Shown here in pieces: positions 21,701 through 31,756 of a stretch of 64,000 nucleotides of DNA. Source of the stretch: Gentiana macrophylla (lineage: Eukaryota; Streptophyta; Magnoliopsida; Gentianales; Gentianaceae); contig CM047810.1 in NCBI GenBank assembly GCA_026214975.1, positions 33,295,255-33,359,254 on the forward strand. Reading direction: 5' to 3'. A program made the position numbers and the translations under genes. Position 1 is the stretch's first letter, and the number at the start of each line of letters is the position of its first letter. Below the pieces are notes generated by a model. It did not search any database and was not told the origin of the DNA. It saw nothing but the letters and a program-made list of their open reading frames with translations.

Positions 21701-22204
21701 ATCATCTACGATATGTTTGTGTGTCTGAACGACCTCGAAACCGCCTCCGATTTTTTTTTCCTCCGACCCGAACGAGGTCCTCCGATCCGAAAGATGTCCT
21801 CCGACTCAATATGAATTTAACTTTTATATATATGTTTACTATAACTTGTAGAGTATTAGGTTTCTTATTTTGCTTTTAGTTTGTTTTTGTGCCTCCTTCA
21901 TAATCTTTCAAATCGTTTTTATATACGTAACGCTTCTTTTTCATTTTAAGTGTTTTACGTATTCGCTTCGTAATTCTTTCAAATTTTCCCTTGTTTGTGT
22001 ATGTTTTCGGTCACAATTATATTGTGCTTGAAAAATGTTATTTATAATTTTATATGTGTATGTTTTTAGTTGTGTTTTTTATCGTTACTTTTAATTGTTG
22101 ATTCACACTACATAACACATAAAGACACACCAACGTGATGAGAGATACGTAATCTGGAATGACGCGACCACAGACATGCATTATGCACGGTGTAACGATA
22201 CTAG
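18779..22204 (+). mobile_element. non-autonomous Helitron carrying a minisatellite
   Basis: The 5' end is TCTTTATATATAATAAAGG, the standard plant Helitron start with TC. The 3' end is CTAG, preceded by an 11-bp palindrome TGCATTATGCA (22177-22187) and a 13-bp spacer. The element sits exactly between A (18778) and T (22205), the Helitron target dinucleotide, and has no TSD or inverted termini, as expected. It encodes no Rep or helicase. Most of its 3426 bp is the 22-bp array. Poly-T runs lie on both sides of the array (about 18865-18908 and 21630-21671). Confidence 0.8.
18955..21545 (+). repeat. 22-bp GC-rich tandem array
   Basis: Two monomer types dominate: GATCCGAACGAGGACGTCCT+CC and GTGTGTCCGAACGATGTCCT+CC. 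They share NCCGAACGANG(A)NGTCCTCC and often alternate to give a 44-bp period. The part 19735-21540 is regular. The part 18955-19640 is degenerate, and a few monomers reappear at 21710-21810. The junction GAGGACGTCCTC is a perfect 12-bp palindrome. Longer blocks recur about 0.8 kb apart (for example CTCCGTGGGT ending at 20220 and 21031). Since 22 is not divisible by 3 and the monomer has no stop in several frames, long open frames appear on both strands. The longest is 569 codons on minus at 19789-21498. I do not regard them as genes. Confidence 0.85.
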
Positions 22205-22462
22205 TATATATATATATATACACACTAATAATTAGATAATGTACGGACTAAACGGTCCACCACATGTCCACCCTAGCTAAGCCAGCCCCACTAAGCATGT
22301 GTGTCGACAAGGAACATATTTCCTTGTCAAAGCCCACTTGACCTGCTTTTTTTCTCTACTGAAAATCTGTATTTAATTATATAATTATTATAAATACAGG
22401 TTATTCTCAACGGTCCACTTTGTTCTCAAATTTAACTAACGAGAAAATTTCAACTTGCCAGT

Positions 22463-22499
<37 letters not shown>

Positions 22500-22965
22500 G
22501 TGCTATGTTGTAGAATCACACGAATACAATCACGTAATTGGTGTGTATTCGAACACGGTAGAGTAGAGTTGGAAAAAAATAAAATAGGAAATAAGAATTC
22601 TTTTTTTTTAGGGATTTAAGGAGAAAGATAAAATAAGAATATACTATAACTTAGTGAAAATGACAAGATTTTTGTACATGTTCCTTTTATGAAAATGATA
22701 TCACTATTAATGTTGACAAGATTTTTGAACCTTTGAAAGTTACATTAGTGTAATCAAGTTTATTGATAATAATTATAAAAGTGCAAAATGCCCATATTAT
22801 TTTTAACCATTTATTCATTCAAAAAAATTTGTGATGAAATGGCCAATACCCTTAGCTTCTTCGATAGAAGATTGATTTCTTCATGAAGTGTTTTAAAAGT
22901 GGAGTAATTATACGGACACAGCGGTTATTTGCGCCAGAGGCGCCTACCGTTTTATTGAGGTTTAC
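22205..22965. other. intergenic
   Basis: No gene is seen. It begins with a (TA)n tract after the Helitron end and contains a T-run of about 30 bases at 22467-22498. GGTATTCGAACACGG-like and AT-rich sequence follow. Confidence 0.5.
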
Positions 22966-23701
22966 ATCGTTCTCCGAATGGGTGTTTGGTTAAATTTTTT
23001 TTTTTTTAAAACATACTTATTGTTAGATATTTTTTCATAAATAAATATTTTGGTTATCGTTTGCATATGAGTTTCCATACGAATTAATGGTATCGCAACG
23101 AAACGGGGTTCGACCTGCATTTTCAGATACATGCATTTTCGAACTGATATGTATTTACCCTTTCGTGTAAGGGTTGCGACGCTTTCATCCGGTGAATAAA
23201 TGATAACCCTACTGCTTTCGTGCAAGAAGACCTACATTCGTTTATGCAGTTTGCACAACCTATAAAAAGCATAAGTATGCAGACGAAAATTCATAAGTTT
23301 GACAACATCATCGAGAAAACTTTTGAGTGTCGCCGATAGGCGATTGAAACAAATGTTTCACTGTAGATATATATAATAAGTTTGTTTTATTTATTTTGTG
23401 TGTGTTTTGATATATATAATAAATTAATAATATAGATAAAACAAAAACAAAAAAAAAAACTTGTTTGTATATCTATTTTTTTGGGTCAAGTAAATTTTTT
23501 TATCGGGACCTTTATCAATTGGAGTGAAAAAAAAATTGGGCTTTTATCAAAAAAAAAAAAATTAACATATTATATTAGGTTGGATCGGATTGAATCTACA
23601 CGAATTTATTTTTTTCTTTTACCGAAACATGTACCGTTGAGCCTCCCGGCACCGTTGGGCTTAAGACCCGGGTCTCACAGACCTCACTGATGGGCCGGCC
23701 C
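22966..23701. repeat. unclassified dispersed repeat, second copy
   Basis: It shares ordered blocks with 300-757 and 8323-8460: poly-T plus AAAACATACTTA, GTTAGATATTTTT, ATTTTGGTTATCG, ACGAAACGGGGTT, and near its end TTAACATATTATATTAGG and CCGTTGGGCTT. It ends with GGGCCGGCCC directly at the LTR of the copia element. No coding frame. Confidence 0.55.
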
Positions 23702-24026
23702 TGTAGAAATCCAAGTTCTAATCACAGAACTTGATGAAAAATAGAAAAGGCGGGAAAATAGACATTTAAAGAGGAAGAAGAAGAGAAATCTTTCATTCAT
23801 TCTAAATGACATTTCAGAGTACATTATGTAGATATATATAGGTGTATCATACTGCTAGTTACATCAAATGACAGTTACAACTGCCCCAACAACTTGTAAC
23901 AACCTTCAACCGATTTGGGTTGAAGGTGTTCGACTAAATGTCTTTGAGACACTAAGCTCGCTATGTTCTTTATTGTGTTCTTTGTTGTATGTTGCTTCTA
24001 ATCTCCAATTAGCAGCATTACTTCCA
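23702..24026 (-). repeat. 3' LTR of minus-strand copia
   Basis: On minus it starts TGGAAGTAATGC after the polypurine tract TTGAGGGGGGCTAT and ends TTTCTACA, 325 bp. Its first 33 bases occur again 68 bp upstream in the element (24062-24096), inside the last codons of pol. Confidence 0.85.
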
Positions 24027-24045
24027 ATAGCCCCCCTCAAGCTGG

Positions 24046-25540
24046 CTAGGGGACAACTTGAGCTTCTAATCTCCAATTAGCAGCATTACTTCCAATGATT
24101 GTTGATTTGAGCTTCAACCAGTTTGTTGCAGTTGGTTTGGCTGTTTGGAAGATAGAATGAACTCCTATCTTAGCCAAGAAATACTGGAATAGAGGAGCAT
24201 CCAGTGGCTTTGTTAGAATGTCAGCTAACTGATGCTCAGTTCTGACAGGCATCAATTTTAAGAAACCTGATTGCACTTTAGCTCTTGTAATGTGGCAATC
24301 TAATTCTATGTGTTTAGTTCTTTCATGAAAAATAGGGTTTTTGGCAATATGAATAGCACTTGCATTGTTACAAAATAAGAGAAGGGGCAAATGTACAGGT
24401 ATTCGTAAATCTTTCATAATGTAGACCAACCATTGTAGTTCACATGTAGAACTTGCCATGGCTCTATATTCTGCCTCTAAAGAGCTCTTTGCTATGGTAG
24501 TTTACTTTTTAGCTTTCCAGGATACTGGAGCTCCACCTAAGAACATAATGTAGCCATATATAGACTTCCTAGATTCTTCACATCCAGCCCAATATGAATC
24601 TGTGTATCCTTTCAACTGTAAATCATTGTTTGTTGGGAATAATAAGCCTTGTCCAGGGTTTTTCTTGATATACCTCAGCACCCTATGTGCTACTTGCATA
24701 TGATTGACTGTGGGATTTGAAAGATGTTGGCTTAGCTGTTGTACTGCATAGGCTAAATCTGGCCTAGTGAATGACATGTATATTAGTTTTCCCACTAAAG
24801 TTCTATATGTTGTATTGTCTGAAAGTAGTTCTGAATCCCCTGCATTGAGTTTCTGTTTGGAGTGAAGGGGTGTATTTACTGGTTTTGCTTCAGTGAATCC
24901 ATATTCTTGAAGAAGATTCATAGCATACTTCCTTTGGTTTATGGAGATTCCCTAGTCAGTTCTGGCCACCTCAACTCCTAAGAAATATCTCAAACTTCCA
25001 ATATCTTTAATTTGAAACTTTTGTGCAAAACTTCTTTAATCTCAGCTATAGGAACCATTGATGCACTTGTAGCTATAATATCATCTACATACACCAATAT
25101 GGCTACAAAAGTATTTGTTGATCCTCTAGTGAAAAGACTATGATCATGTTGTGACTGCACAAACCCTATTTCTATCAAAGCAGCAGTTAACTTGGTGTTC
25201 CACTGTCTGCTAGCTTGTTTGAGACCATATAAGGATTTTGTCAATCTGCATACTTGATTAGGCTTGTCTGTCTTGAAACCTAATGGTAAGTCCATATACA
25301 CTTCTTCATCCAATTCTCCATGGAGAAAAGCATTGTTCACATCCATTTGGTGGATGTGCCAGTTTTTGGATGCAGCTAGAGCCAATAAAGTTCTGATTGT
25401 TGTGACTTTTGCAACAGGAGAGAATGTCTCTTCATAATCTATACCATAAGTCTGTGTGTACCCCTTTGCCACTAATCTTGCCTTATGCCTCTATATGGAA
25501 CCATCAGCATGATATTTAATTTTATATTCACACTTAGAGC
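24046..25540 (-). pseudogene. copia reverse transcriptase and RNase H
   Basis: The RT part (25472-24990) shows [47 protein letters not shown] and the catalytic YVDD. The next frame (24921-24502) has FTRPDLAYAVQQLSQ and the RNase H start YTDSYWAGC with SRKSIYGY and PVSWKAKK. After one stop, 24459-24046 continues with CELQWLVYIM and FHERTKHIELDCH and the element C-terminus QLADILTKPL. This would copy the retroelement RNA into DNA. Stops at about 25486, 24950 and 24480 break it. Confidence 0.85.
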
Positions 25541-25551
25541 CTATGGTCTTT

Positions 25552-26997
25552 TTACCAGGAGGAAGAGTAACCACTTCCCAAGTGTGTTGCTTGTAGTGCA
25601 TCTAACTCTTTTTGCATTGCTTCTTTCCAACAGTCATGTTTGATTGCCAGGTTGTATGTCTTTGGCTCTGTCAAGGTGTCTGAGATACAAACAAATCTCT
25701 TGTATCCATTATCTATAGAGTCAGAGTTGATCACATTATTGATCAGATGTGGGGATTTCTTTGTAGGACAGACATATTGTTCCAGGTAAGAGGGTTGTTG
25801 TCTGATTCTGGTTGATCTTCTAGCAACATGAGGCATAGGAATCATTTGATCGTTGTTATTCTTCTTTGCTCTTGTGTAAAGAATCGGATCAAGCTCACAG
25901 CAAAGATTATCCATATTAAAAGTTGAATCTTCTGTGACATCAAGATATGGCACTGGTAATGGAACAGCCTCTGTAGAAGAACCTGTATCTGTAATGTGTA
26001 AAGGAAATAGTGTTTCATAGAATTTGACATCCCTAGATACAAAAATGTCTCTAGTGGACTTATCTAGCAATATATGTCCTTTTGTATACTGAGGGATACC
26101 AATATATATGCATTCTCTAGCTCTAGGTTCAAACTTAGCCCTATTATGTGCAGTAGTAGAAGCATATGCAAGGCAACCAAACACTTTCAAATCATCATAT
26201 ACAGGTATCTTATTATACAACAGCTGAAAAGGTGTTTTATTGTGTAATATTGGAGAGGGTGTTATGTTAATCAAAGTGACAACATGTGACACACAGTAAC
26301 CCCAATATTTCAATGGCAAATTAAACTGAAATTTTAATGATCTAGCTACATTCATGACATGTTGGTGCTTTCTTTCTACTATTCCATTCTGCTGAGGGGT
26401 ATCTACACAGGAAGTTTGATGTATAGCTCCCTTTTCTTTATAAAACTCAGGTATATTAAATTCATGACCATTGTCAGTTCTTAACACTTTAATGTGCTTA
26501 TTAAACTGAACATATGCATATTAGAAAAAAGACTTAATAAGGTCCCTTGCCTCAGATTTGCATTTCATTAAAAAAATCCATGTAAACCTAGAGAAATCAT
26601 CAACAATAGTAAGAAAGTAAGCTTGATTGTGTAATGTGGTTTGTCTATATGGTCCCCAGAAGTCAGCATGAACCAAATCAAAAATACCATTACCAGAGCT
26701 AGAACTCAAAAGAAAAGAACTTCTCTTATGTTTGGCCATATGGCAAATGTGACAAGCAGTATGTACAGATGTAGCATTATTATTCAAATGTAAACCTACT
26801 AATCTCTTGTGAGAAAGATGCCCTAGTCTATAATGCCAAAGTTGTTCATCAGAAATGCTATTAGTGACAGCTAAAACTTTAGGCTTGACAGACAAAGTTG
26901 AGCAGGCAGCATCTAGCATGTATAATCCCTTGGTTTTACTAGCTGATCCAATCAGACTCCCAGCTCTCTTGTCCTGTATCAAACACTTGTTAAGCAT
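25552..26997 (-). pseudogene. copia integrase
   Basis: GAG-pre-integrase LWHYRLGHLSHKRL with CHICHMAKHKR begins the segment. The catalytic core follows: HADFWGPYRQTT and FLTIVDDFSRFTW, then, after a break at about 26520, LRTDNGHEF and PQQNGIVERKHQH (the D, D and E residues are all present). The C-terminal part has KVFGCLAYAS and YIGIPQYTKG, leading into the RT linker WKEAMQKELDAL. One stop splits it in two. Confidence 0.85.
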
Positions 26998-27036
26998 GAA
27001 GACTATAGATAAAACAGGATCAGTAGTAAGTCTAGC

Positions 27037-27729
27037 TTAAGATATCAAGTTAAATCTGAAATCAGGAATGCACAAAACATTGGATAGGATTAAATCAGAA
27101 TTTATATGCACTTGTCCTGTATGTGAAACCTTGACAGTGGAACCATTAGGCAAACCTACTAGCATATGGTTAACAGGTTTGGGATTAACTAACAAATCAA
27201 TTATGTTGACTATATGATATGTGGCCCCACTATCTATAACCCATTCAACAAAAGAGTTAGATAAACCTGATGTGTCTGTGGTAGGTGCAAAGTTTGCTGT
27301 AAGGACTGTAGCTTGATTAGCCACATGTGCAAAACCATCTGATCTCTGTGAATCCAGTAGCTGCATTAGTTGCTGATACTGCATTTTATTCAAGGTGAAT
27401 GACTCAGGATCTTGTGAACCAACTGCACCAGAAATTTCTTCATTGACAAAACCTTCATCAGCAATTTCTACCATATTAACCCTGCTTCTTGGCTTAAAAC
27501 CAGGAGGGTGGCCATGTTTTTTGTAACATTTATCAACAGTATGACCAATAAGACCACAAAAGGTACACTGCATCTTTTTCTTGTCCTGATTGTTCTTCTT
27601 ATAGGCATTATTGTATGACACATTATTTCCAGCTCCAGGATTACTACTCTTATTAAAACTTACATGTCCTTGTTGTGGAGGACCTATAGTTGTATTGAAA
27701 GACATGTTGTAAAGAATCTGATGAGACAT
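27037..27729 (-). CDS. copia nucleocapsid and protease segment
   Basis: The zinc knuckle CTFCGLIGHTVDKCYKKHGH has the CCHC spacing that binds RNA. The aspartic protease motif WVIDSGATYHIV follows about 90 residues later, then LPNGSTVKVSHTG and LCIPDFRFNLIS, the usual end of the protease domain. The frame overlaps the gag frame by 46 bp, so a frameshift or decay lies at about 27700. The segment itself is open for 230 codons. Confidence 0.75.
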   Translation of the reverse strand: MSHQILYNMSFNTTIGPPQQGHVSFNKSSNPGAGNNVSYNNAYKKNNQDKKKMQCTFCGLIGHTVDKCYKKHGHPPGFKPRSRVNMVEIADEGFVNEEISGAVGSQDPESFTLNKMQYQQLMQLLDSQRSDGFAHVANQATVLTANFAPTTDTSGLSNSFVEWVIDSGATYHIVNIIDLLVNPKPVNHMLVGLPNGSTVKVSHTGQVHINSDLILSNVLCIPDFRFNLIS

Positions 27730-28388
27730 CTGTGTTGCTTCATACTCTTTTGTGTCTCAAGCTTCAAGGCCATAGCAAACACAGTGTTAAGATCAGGCAC
27801 AGGATGCATCAATTGTGCTTGTGTCATAACTTGAGAATCCTCATGATTCAGTCCTTTCAAGAACCTAACTACTTTTTCTGTTTCAGCATATCCTGCAAAC
27901 ACCTTAAGCACATCACAAGTGCATCTAGGCTCACATTTACAAGCAGGTGTGGGCCTCATAAGATCTATCTCATCCCAAAGAGTCTTTACTTTGGTGAAAT
28001 AACTAGTCACATCCAAGGCCCCCTGTTTGACAGTATGAACTTCTTCTAACAAATCTGATACTCTAAACACATCCAACCTTGAAAACCTTGATTCAAGATC
28101 CATCCAAATGATCCTAGCACTAGGTTAATACATAATACTTTGTGCTATGGAAGGCATAACTTTACATTGCTGCCATACCTGAAAATCAGGAGAATCTGCA
28201 GGCGGTTTTTCGATCGATCCACCTATGAACCCAATCTTGTTCTTAGTAACGAGCTGACTCTTCATTGACCAGCTCCATGGATGCCAATTCTTGTTGTTTA
28301 AGGGCGGTTGGACCAAGATCAGTGAAGGATTTTCACTCGGATGAATATAAAACGGACTTCCTGGCAGAATGTGTTGATTCTGAGCCAT
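27684..28388 (-). pseudogene. copia gag
   Basis: The start codon at 28388 opens MAQNQHILPGSPFYIHPSEN, followed by PLNNKNWHPWSWSM and GFIGGSIEKP, the usual gag N-terminus. A stop at about 28125 separates it from the second half: DLLEEVHTVKQG, SYFTKVKTLWDEI, CKCEPRCTC and RFLKGLNHEDSQV. This is the copia gag core (retrotran_gag/UBN2 type). It forms the particle in which the RNA is copied. Confidence 0.8.
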
Positions 28389-28987
28389 TTCTACAAGAAT
28401 GAATCCAGAAACTCAGACGCAACTTCAAGATAATGCGGAAAACTTCAAAGAATAAAGGAACTTGTCGTCCTGAGAGCCCTTTCCATTTGGTTGGGACCAG
28501 TCGAATGAGTGGAGTAACGCTGCAAGGACTAAAGGAACTTGTCGTCCTGCCATTAATAATCCCGGGCACATTCTCCGCCACCTCCGAATGGAAGGAATTC
28601 AAAATCATTCCCTTTAAAATCCACTACAGAGTTCATGAATCTCTCCGGTTTGAACATTAATGGCTCATCCCAGATCAAAGGGTCTCGTCCCATCGCCCAA
28701 ACATTTATGTAAACTTGAGCATTTTGAGGTATGGTGTAATTCATCACTTGACATGTTTCTAGGGCACGACGAGGGAGCAGCAATGGCCCTGGTGGGTGTA
28801 GACCAAGCGTTTCTTTAACGCAAGCGTGAAGAAAAGAGAGTTTTACTAAATGTGACTCGGTTACTTGATCTATACCTACTTCTTTGTCAAGTTCTTCAAT
28901 CACTTTCTTCATGGAGTCTGGACTCTTTGCTAATTCAGTCATTACCCATTCTACCGTGGAAGTAGTGGTATATGTGCCAGTTGAAAG

Positions 28988-29165
28988 TAGGGGTGTAAAC
29001 GATCCGAGCAGCTCACGAGCCGCTCGTCGCTCGACTCGGTAAATGCTCGTTCGAATATGGTTTTAATCGAACTCGAGGCGAACTCGAGCAGCTCGTGATA
29101 GTTAACGAGTTTAACTCGAGCGATTTAATGCTTGACTCGATCCGCTCATGAGCCTAATCGAGCAT

Positions 29166-29219
<54 letters not shown>

Positions 29220-29592
29220 CATACACACACACACACTTATTACTATTTTTGAAATTAATTTTTATTAGTACTGTAATACTTAACTTTTTACTTATTGCTT
29301 CCAAAAAAAAACGTTTTACTTTTAAACCCATTGAAAATTATTAGACCAAAGTCATTCAGAAACCCTAAACTTTACCTTTCCGTTCTTCGTAGCTCTACAA
29401 TCTACATTGCCGTCGTCACAGCTAGGGGTGTAAACGATCCGAGCAGCTCACGAGCCGCTCGTCGCTCGACTCGGTAAATGCTCGTTCGAATATGGTTTTA
29501 GCCGAACTCGAGCAGCTCGTGATAGTTAACGAGCCGAACTCGAACAGTTTAATGCTTGACTCGATCTGCTCGCGAGCCTAATCGAGCATTAC

Positions 29593-29658
<66 letters not shown>

Positions 29659-30644
29659 TACACACACACACACACACTTATTACTATTTTTTGAAATTAA
29701 TTTTTATTAGTACTGTAATACTTAACTTTTTACTTATTGCTTCCAAAAAAAAAAAACGTTTTACTTTTAAACCCATTGAAAATTATTAGACCAAAGTCAT
29801 TCAGAAACCCTAAACTTTACCTTTCCGTTCTTCGTAGCTCTACAATCTACATTGCCGTCGTCACAGCCGCCCGTCGGCGGCTGCCATTTTCAATTCATGC
29901 TATGCACTTAATTTATTATAGTTATGAGGCTATGCATGTTGATATTTAAGCATTAGCTATGTAATTTGATTATTGTTGTTGTGCTGCTAGACTTGATATT
30001 TTATGTTCATATCTTTGAAATTGAATCACTTTTCCGAGCTGCTCGAGTTCGAGTTCGAGTTCGAAAGTGCTCGAATTTTATCAAGCATAATCGAGTCGAA
30101 CTCGAGCATGATTAATGTGTTATCGAACCGATCTCGAGCATTTTTTTCATGCTCGATCGATCTCGAGCCGAGTCGAAAGAAAGATTTTTTATGGGGATTG
30201 CTCGACTCGATAAGTAAATGCTCGATTCGGATCGGATCGTTTACACCCCTAGTCACAGCCGCCCGCCGGCGGCTGCCATTTTCAATTCTGGCTATGCACT
30301 TAATTTATTATAGTTATGAGGCTATGCATGTTGATATTTAAGCATTAGCTATGTAATTTGATTATTGTTGTTGTGCTGCTAGACTTGATATTTTATGTTC
30401 ATATCTTTGAAATTGAATCACTTTTCCGAGCTGCTCGAGTTCGAGTTCGAGTTCGAAAGTGCTCGAATTTTATCAAGCATAATCGAGTCGAACTCGAGCA
30501 TGATTAATGTGTTATCGAACCGATCTCGAGCATTTTTTTTCATGCTCGATCGATCTCGAGCCGAGTTCGAGCAGCACTGTTTTATGGGGATTGCTCGACT
30601 CGATAAGTAAATGCTCGATTCGGATCGGATCGTTTACACCCCTA
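28988..30644. mobile_element. hAT element in P450 exon 2 (outer copy)
   Basis: Perfect inverted termini TAGGGGTGTAAACGATCC and 8-bp TSDs GTTGAAAG (28980-28987 and 30645-30652) define a hAT insertion. No transposase is present. Subterminal regions are full of CTCGA/TCGAG words (for example GAGCTGCTCGAGTTCGAG), as expected for transposase-binding repeats. A second copy of the same element lies inside it at 29423-30251. Confidence 0.9.
29423..30251. mobile_element. hAT element, inner copy nested in itself
   Basis: 829 bp with the same termini TAGGGGTGTAAACGATCC and its own TSD, GTCACAGC (29415-29422 and 30252-30259). The outer copy without it would be about 820 bp. The two are nearly identical, including (TA)n(CA)n tracts at 29168-29236 and 29594-29678. 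Confidence 0.9.
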
Positions 30645-30698
30645 GTTGAAAGTAATTCCTGTCGATCGATAAAACAATGTGGTAACAACTTTAAGATG

Positions 30699-30875
30699 TT
30701 TGAGTAATGATACGGGACAACGGTTGTGCCACACAACGAGTGACACAACGGTGATATGCATCGTTGAATATGTTAGATTTACATCTGATCAATTTAGACA
30801 TATTATTATCAACGGTGCAGATCGTCATTGTGTCATTCGTTGTAGCATAACTATTGGGCCCGTATCGTTGCTCAA
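30699..30875. mobile_element. foldback MITE in P450 intron
   Basis: Long inverted repeats of about 50 bp run inward from both ends: left TTGAGTAATGATACGGG and reversed right TTGAGCAACGATACGGG, continuing into ACAACGA(G/A)TGACACAA(C/T)G. No clear TSD was found. It fills more than half of the 323-bp intron (30659-30981). Confidence 0.6.
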
Positions 30876-31756
30876 TATGTTTAGTGTCCAACTACTAATC
30901 TTTCATGCCAATACATGCTTAAAAGGGATTGAAAAAGACAGAATCACAATAACAATCTTTCACCAAAAATAATTAACTTACCAATAACAATCTTTCAATA
31001 TGAGAATCTGTGAATTTGTTAAAAAGAAGAACATCCAGAAAGTCGTTTTGGGTCGTTGTAGCGATTGCCTTTCTTCTTTCTTGTATGATGGGCTTGTATA
31101 TAGCCTGAACCTTGATCGTCGTCTTCGTTGTATTTCTCTTTATACCTTGAAGATCTAAACTACTCAATATTGGGTATAAATCAGATATATTCGGGGTACT
31201 CGATCGCACTCTCACACATCTTCGTAAACAATCCTTACATTCTTCCATCCTCGTTTTTCTCATCATCGAATCCAATAAGATCGCTCGAAAACAACATATT
31301 GAACACAGTAACAAACACCAAATCTCTAATATTCACAGCTTGTCCTTTATCTTTAGCTTTCATCATCACATGCTCAATCATTTCGAATATCTTCGTCTCC
31401 CTCACGCATGATTGAGCGTCTAAAATGGTTTGGTTGAAAAAAAACTCAGCACGACAAAGGGTACGTAGGAATTTCCATCTTTCGTTACACGTCTCATTCC
31501 AGCCAATGGAGGAGTTATTCATTTCCTCTGGATTACTAAAGGATTTAGGAACGTATCGTGCAGATAAAACCCGATCATGTGTTTTAAGAATTTTTTTCGC
31601 AGCTGCAGGTGATGAAGCCACGACCTTGTTTTGAGTTCCTACACGAAGGAACATTAGAGGGCCGTATACTTTTGAAAGATCCGAAAGGGCGACATGAGGC
31701 ATTTTAGATGCTAAATGAGGAATGTTGCCTAATAGAGGCCATGGAGTAGGCCCTGG

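Larger units (their letters stand above)
23702..28388 (-). mobile_element. Ty1/copia retrotransposon lacking its 5' LTR
   Basis: On the minus strand the order is gag, CCHC knuckle, protease, integrase, RT, RNase H, polypurine tract and 3' LTR. The gag start codon is at 28388, but no LTR or primer-binding site precedes it. Within about 40-90 bp the sequence is P450-derived instead. Only a few stops and frameshifts interrupt the polyprotein, so the element is fairly young. Its left flank (dispersed repeat) and right flank (P450) are unrelated, and no TSD can be matched. Confidence 0.85.
28426..31756 (-). pseudogene. CYP80-like cytochrome P450 pseudogene
   Basis: Exon 1 (31756-30982) starts at the hinge PGPTPWPLLGN, so the membrane anchor is missing. 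It continues LRVGTQNKVVASSPAAAKK, LSARYVPKSF and NERWKFLRTLC. A frameshift at about 31240 is followed by PNISDLYPILSSLDLQGIKR and NDFLDVLL, ending at a GTAAGT donor. Exon 2 starts at 30658 after CAG and is split by a hAT element (28988-30644). It carries TGTYTTTSTVEW (the acidic residue of the usual AGTDT is lost), KETLGLHPPGP (the ExxR arginine has become G) and FKPERF. The haem loop FGGG..RMCPG has one base missing at about 28574. LVLAALLHSFDW near 28480 is the last P450 sequence. Resemblance to CYP80 (alkaloid-pathway hydroxylases) is from motif memory. Confidence 0.85.

Noticed and set aside
29132..29344. Open frames coding for long Tyr-Ile repeats
   Set aside because: They are translations of the (TA)n and (CA)n tracts in the hAT copies.
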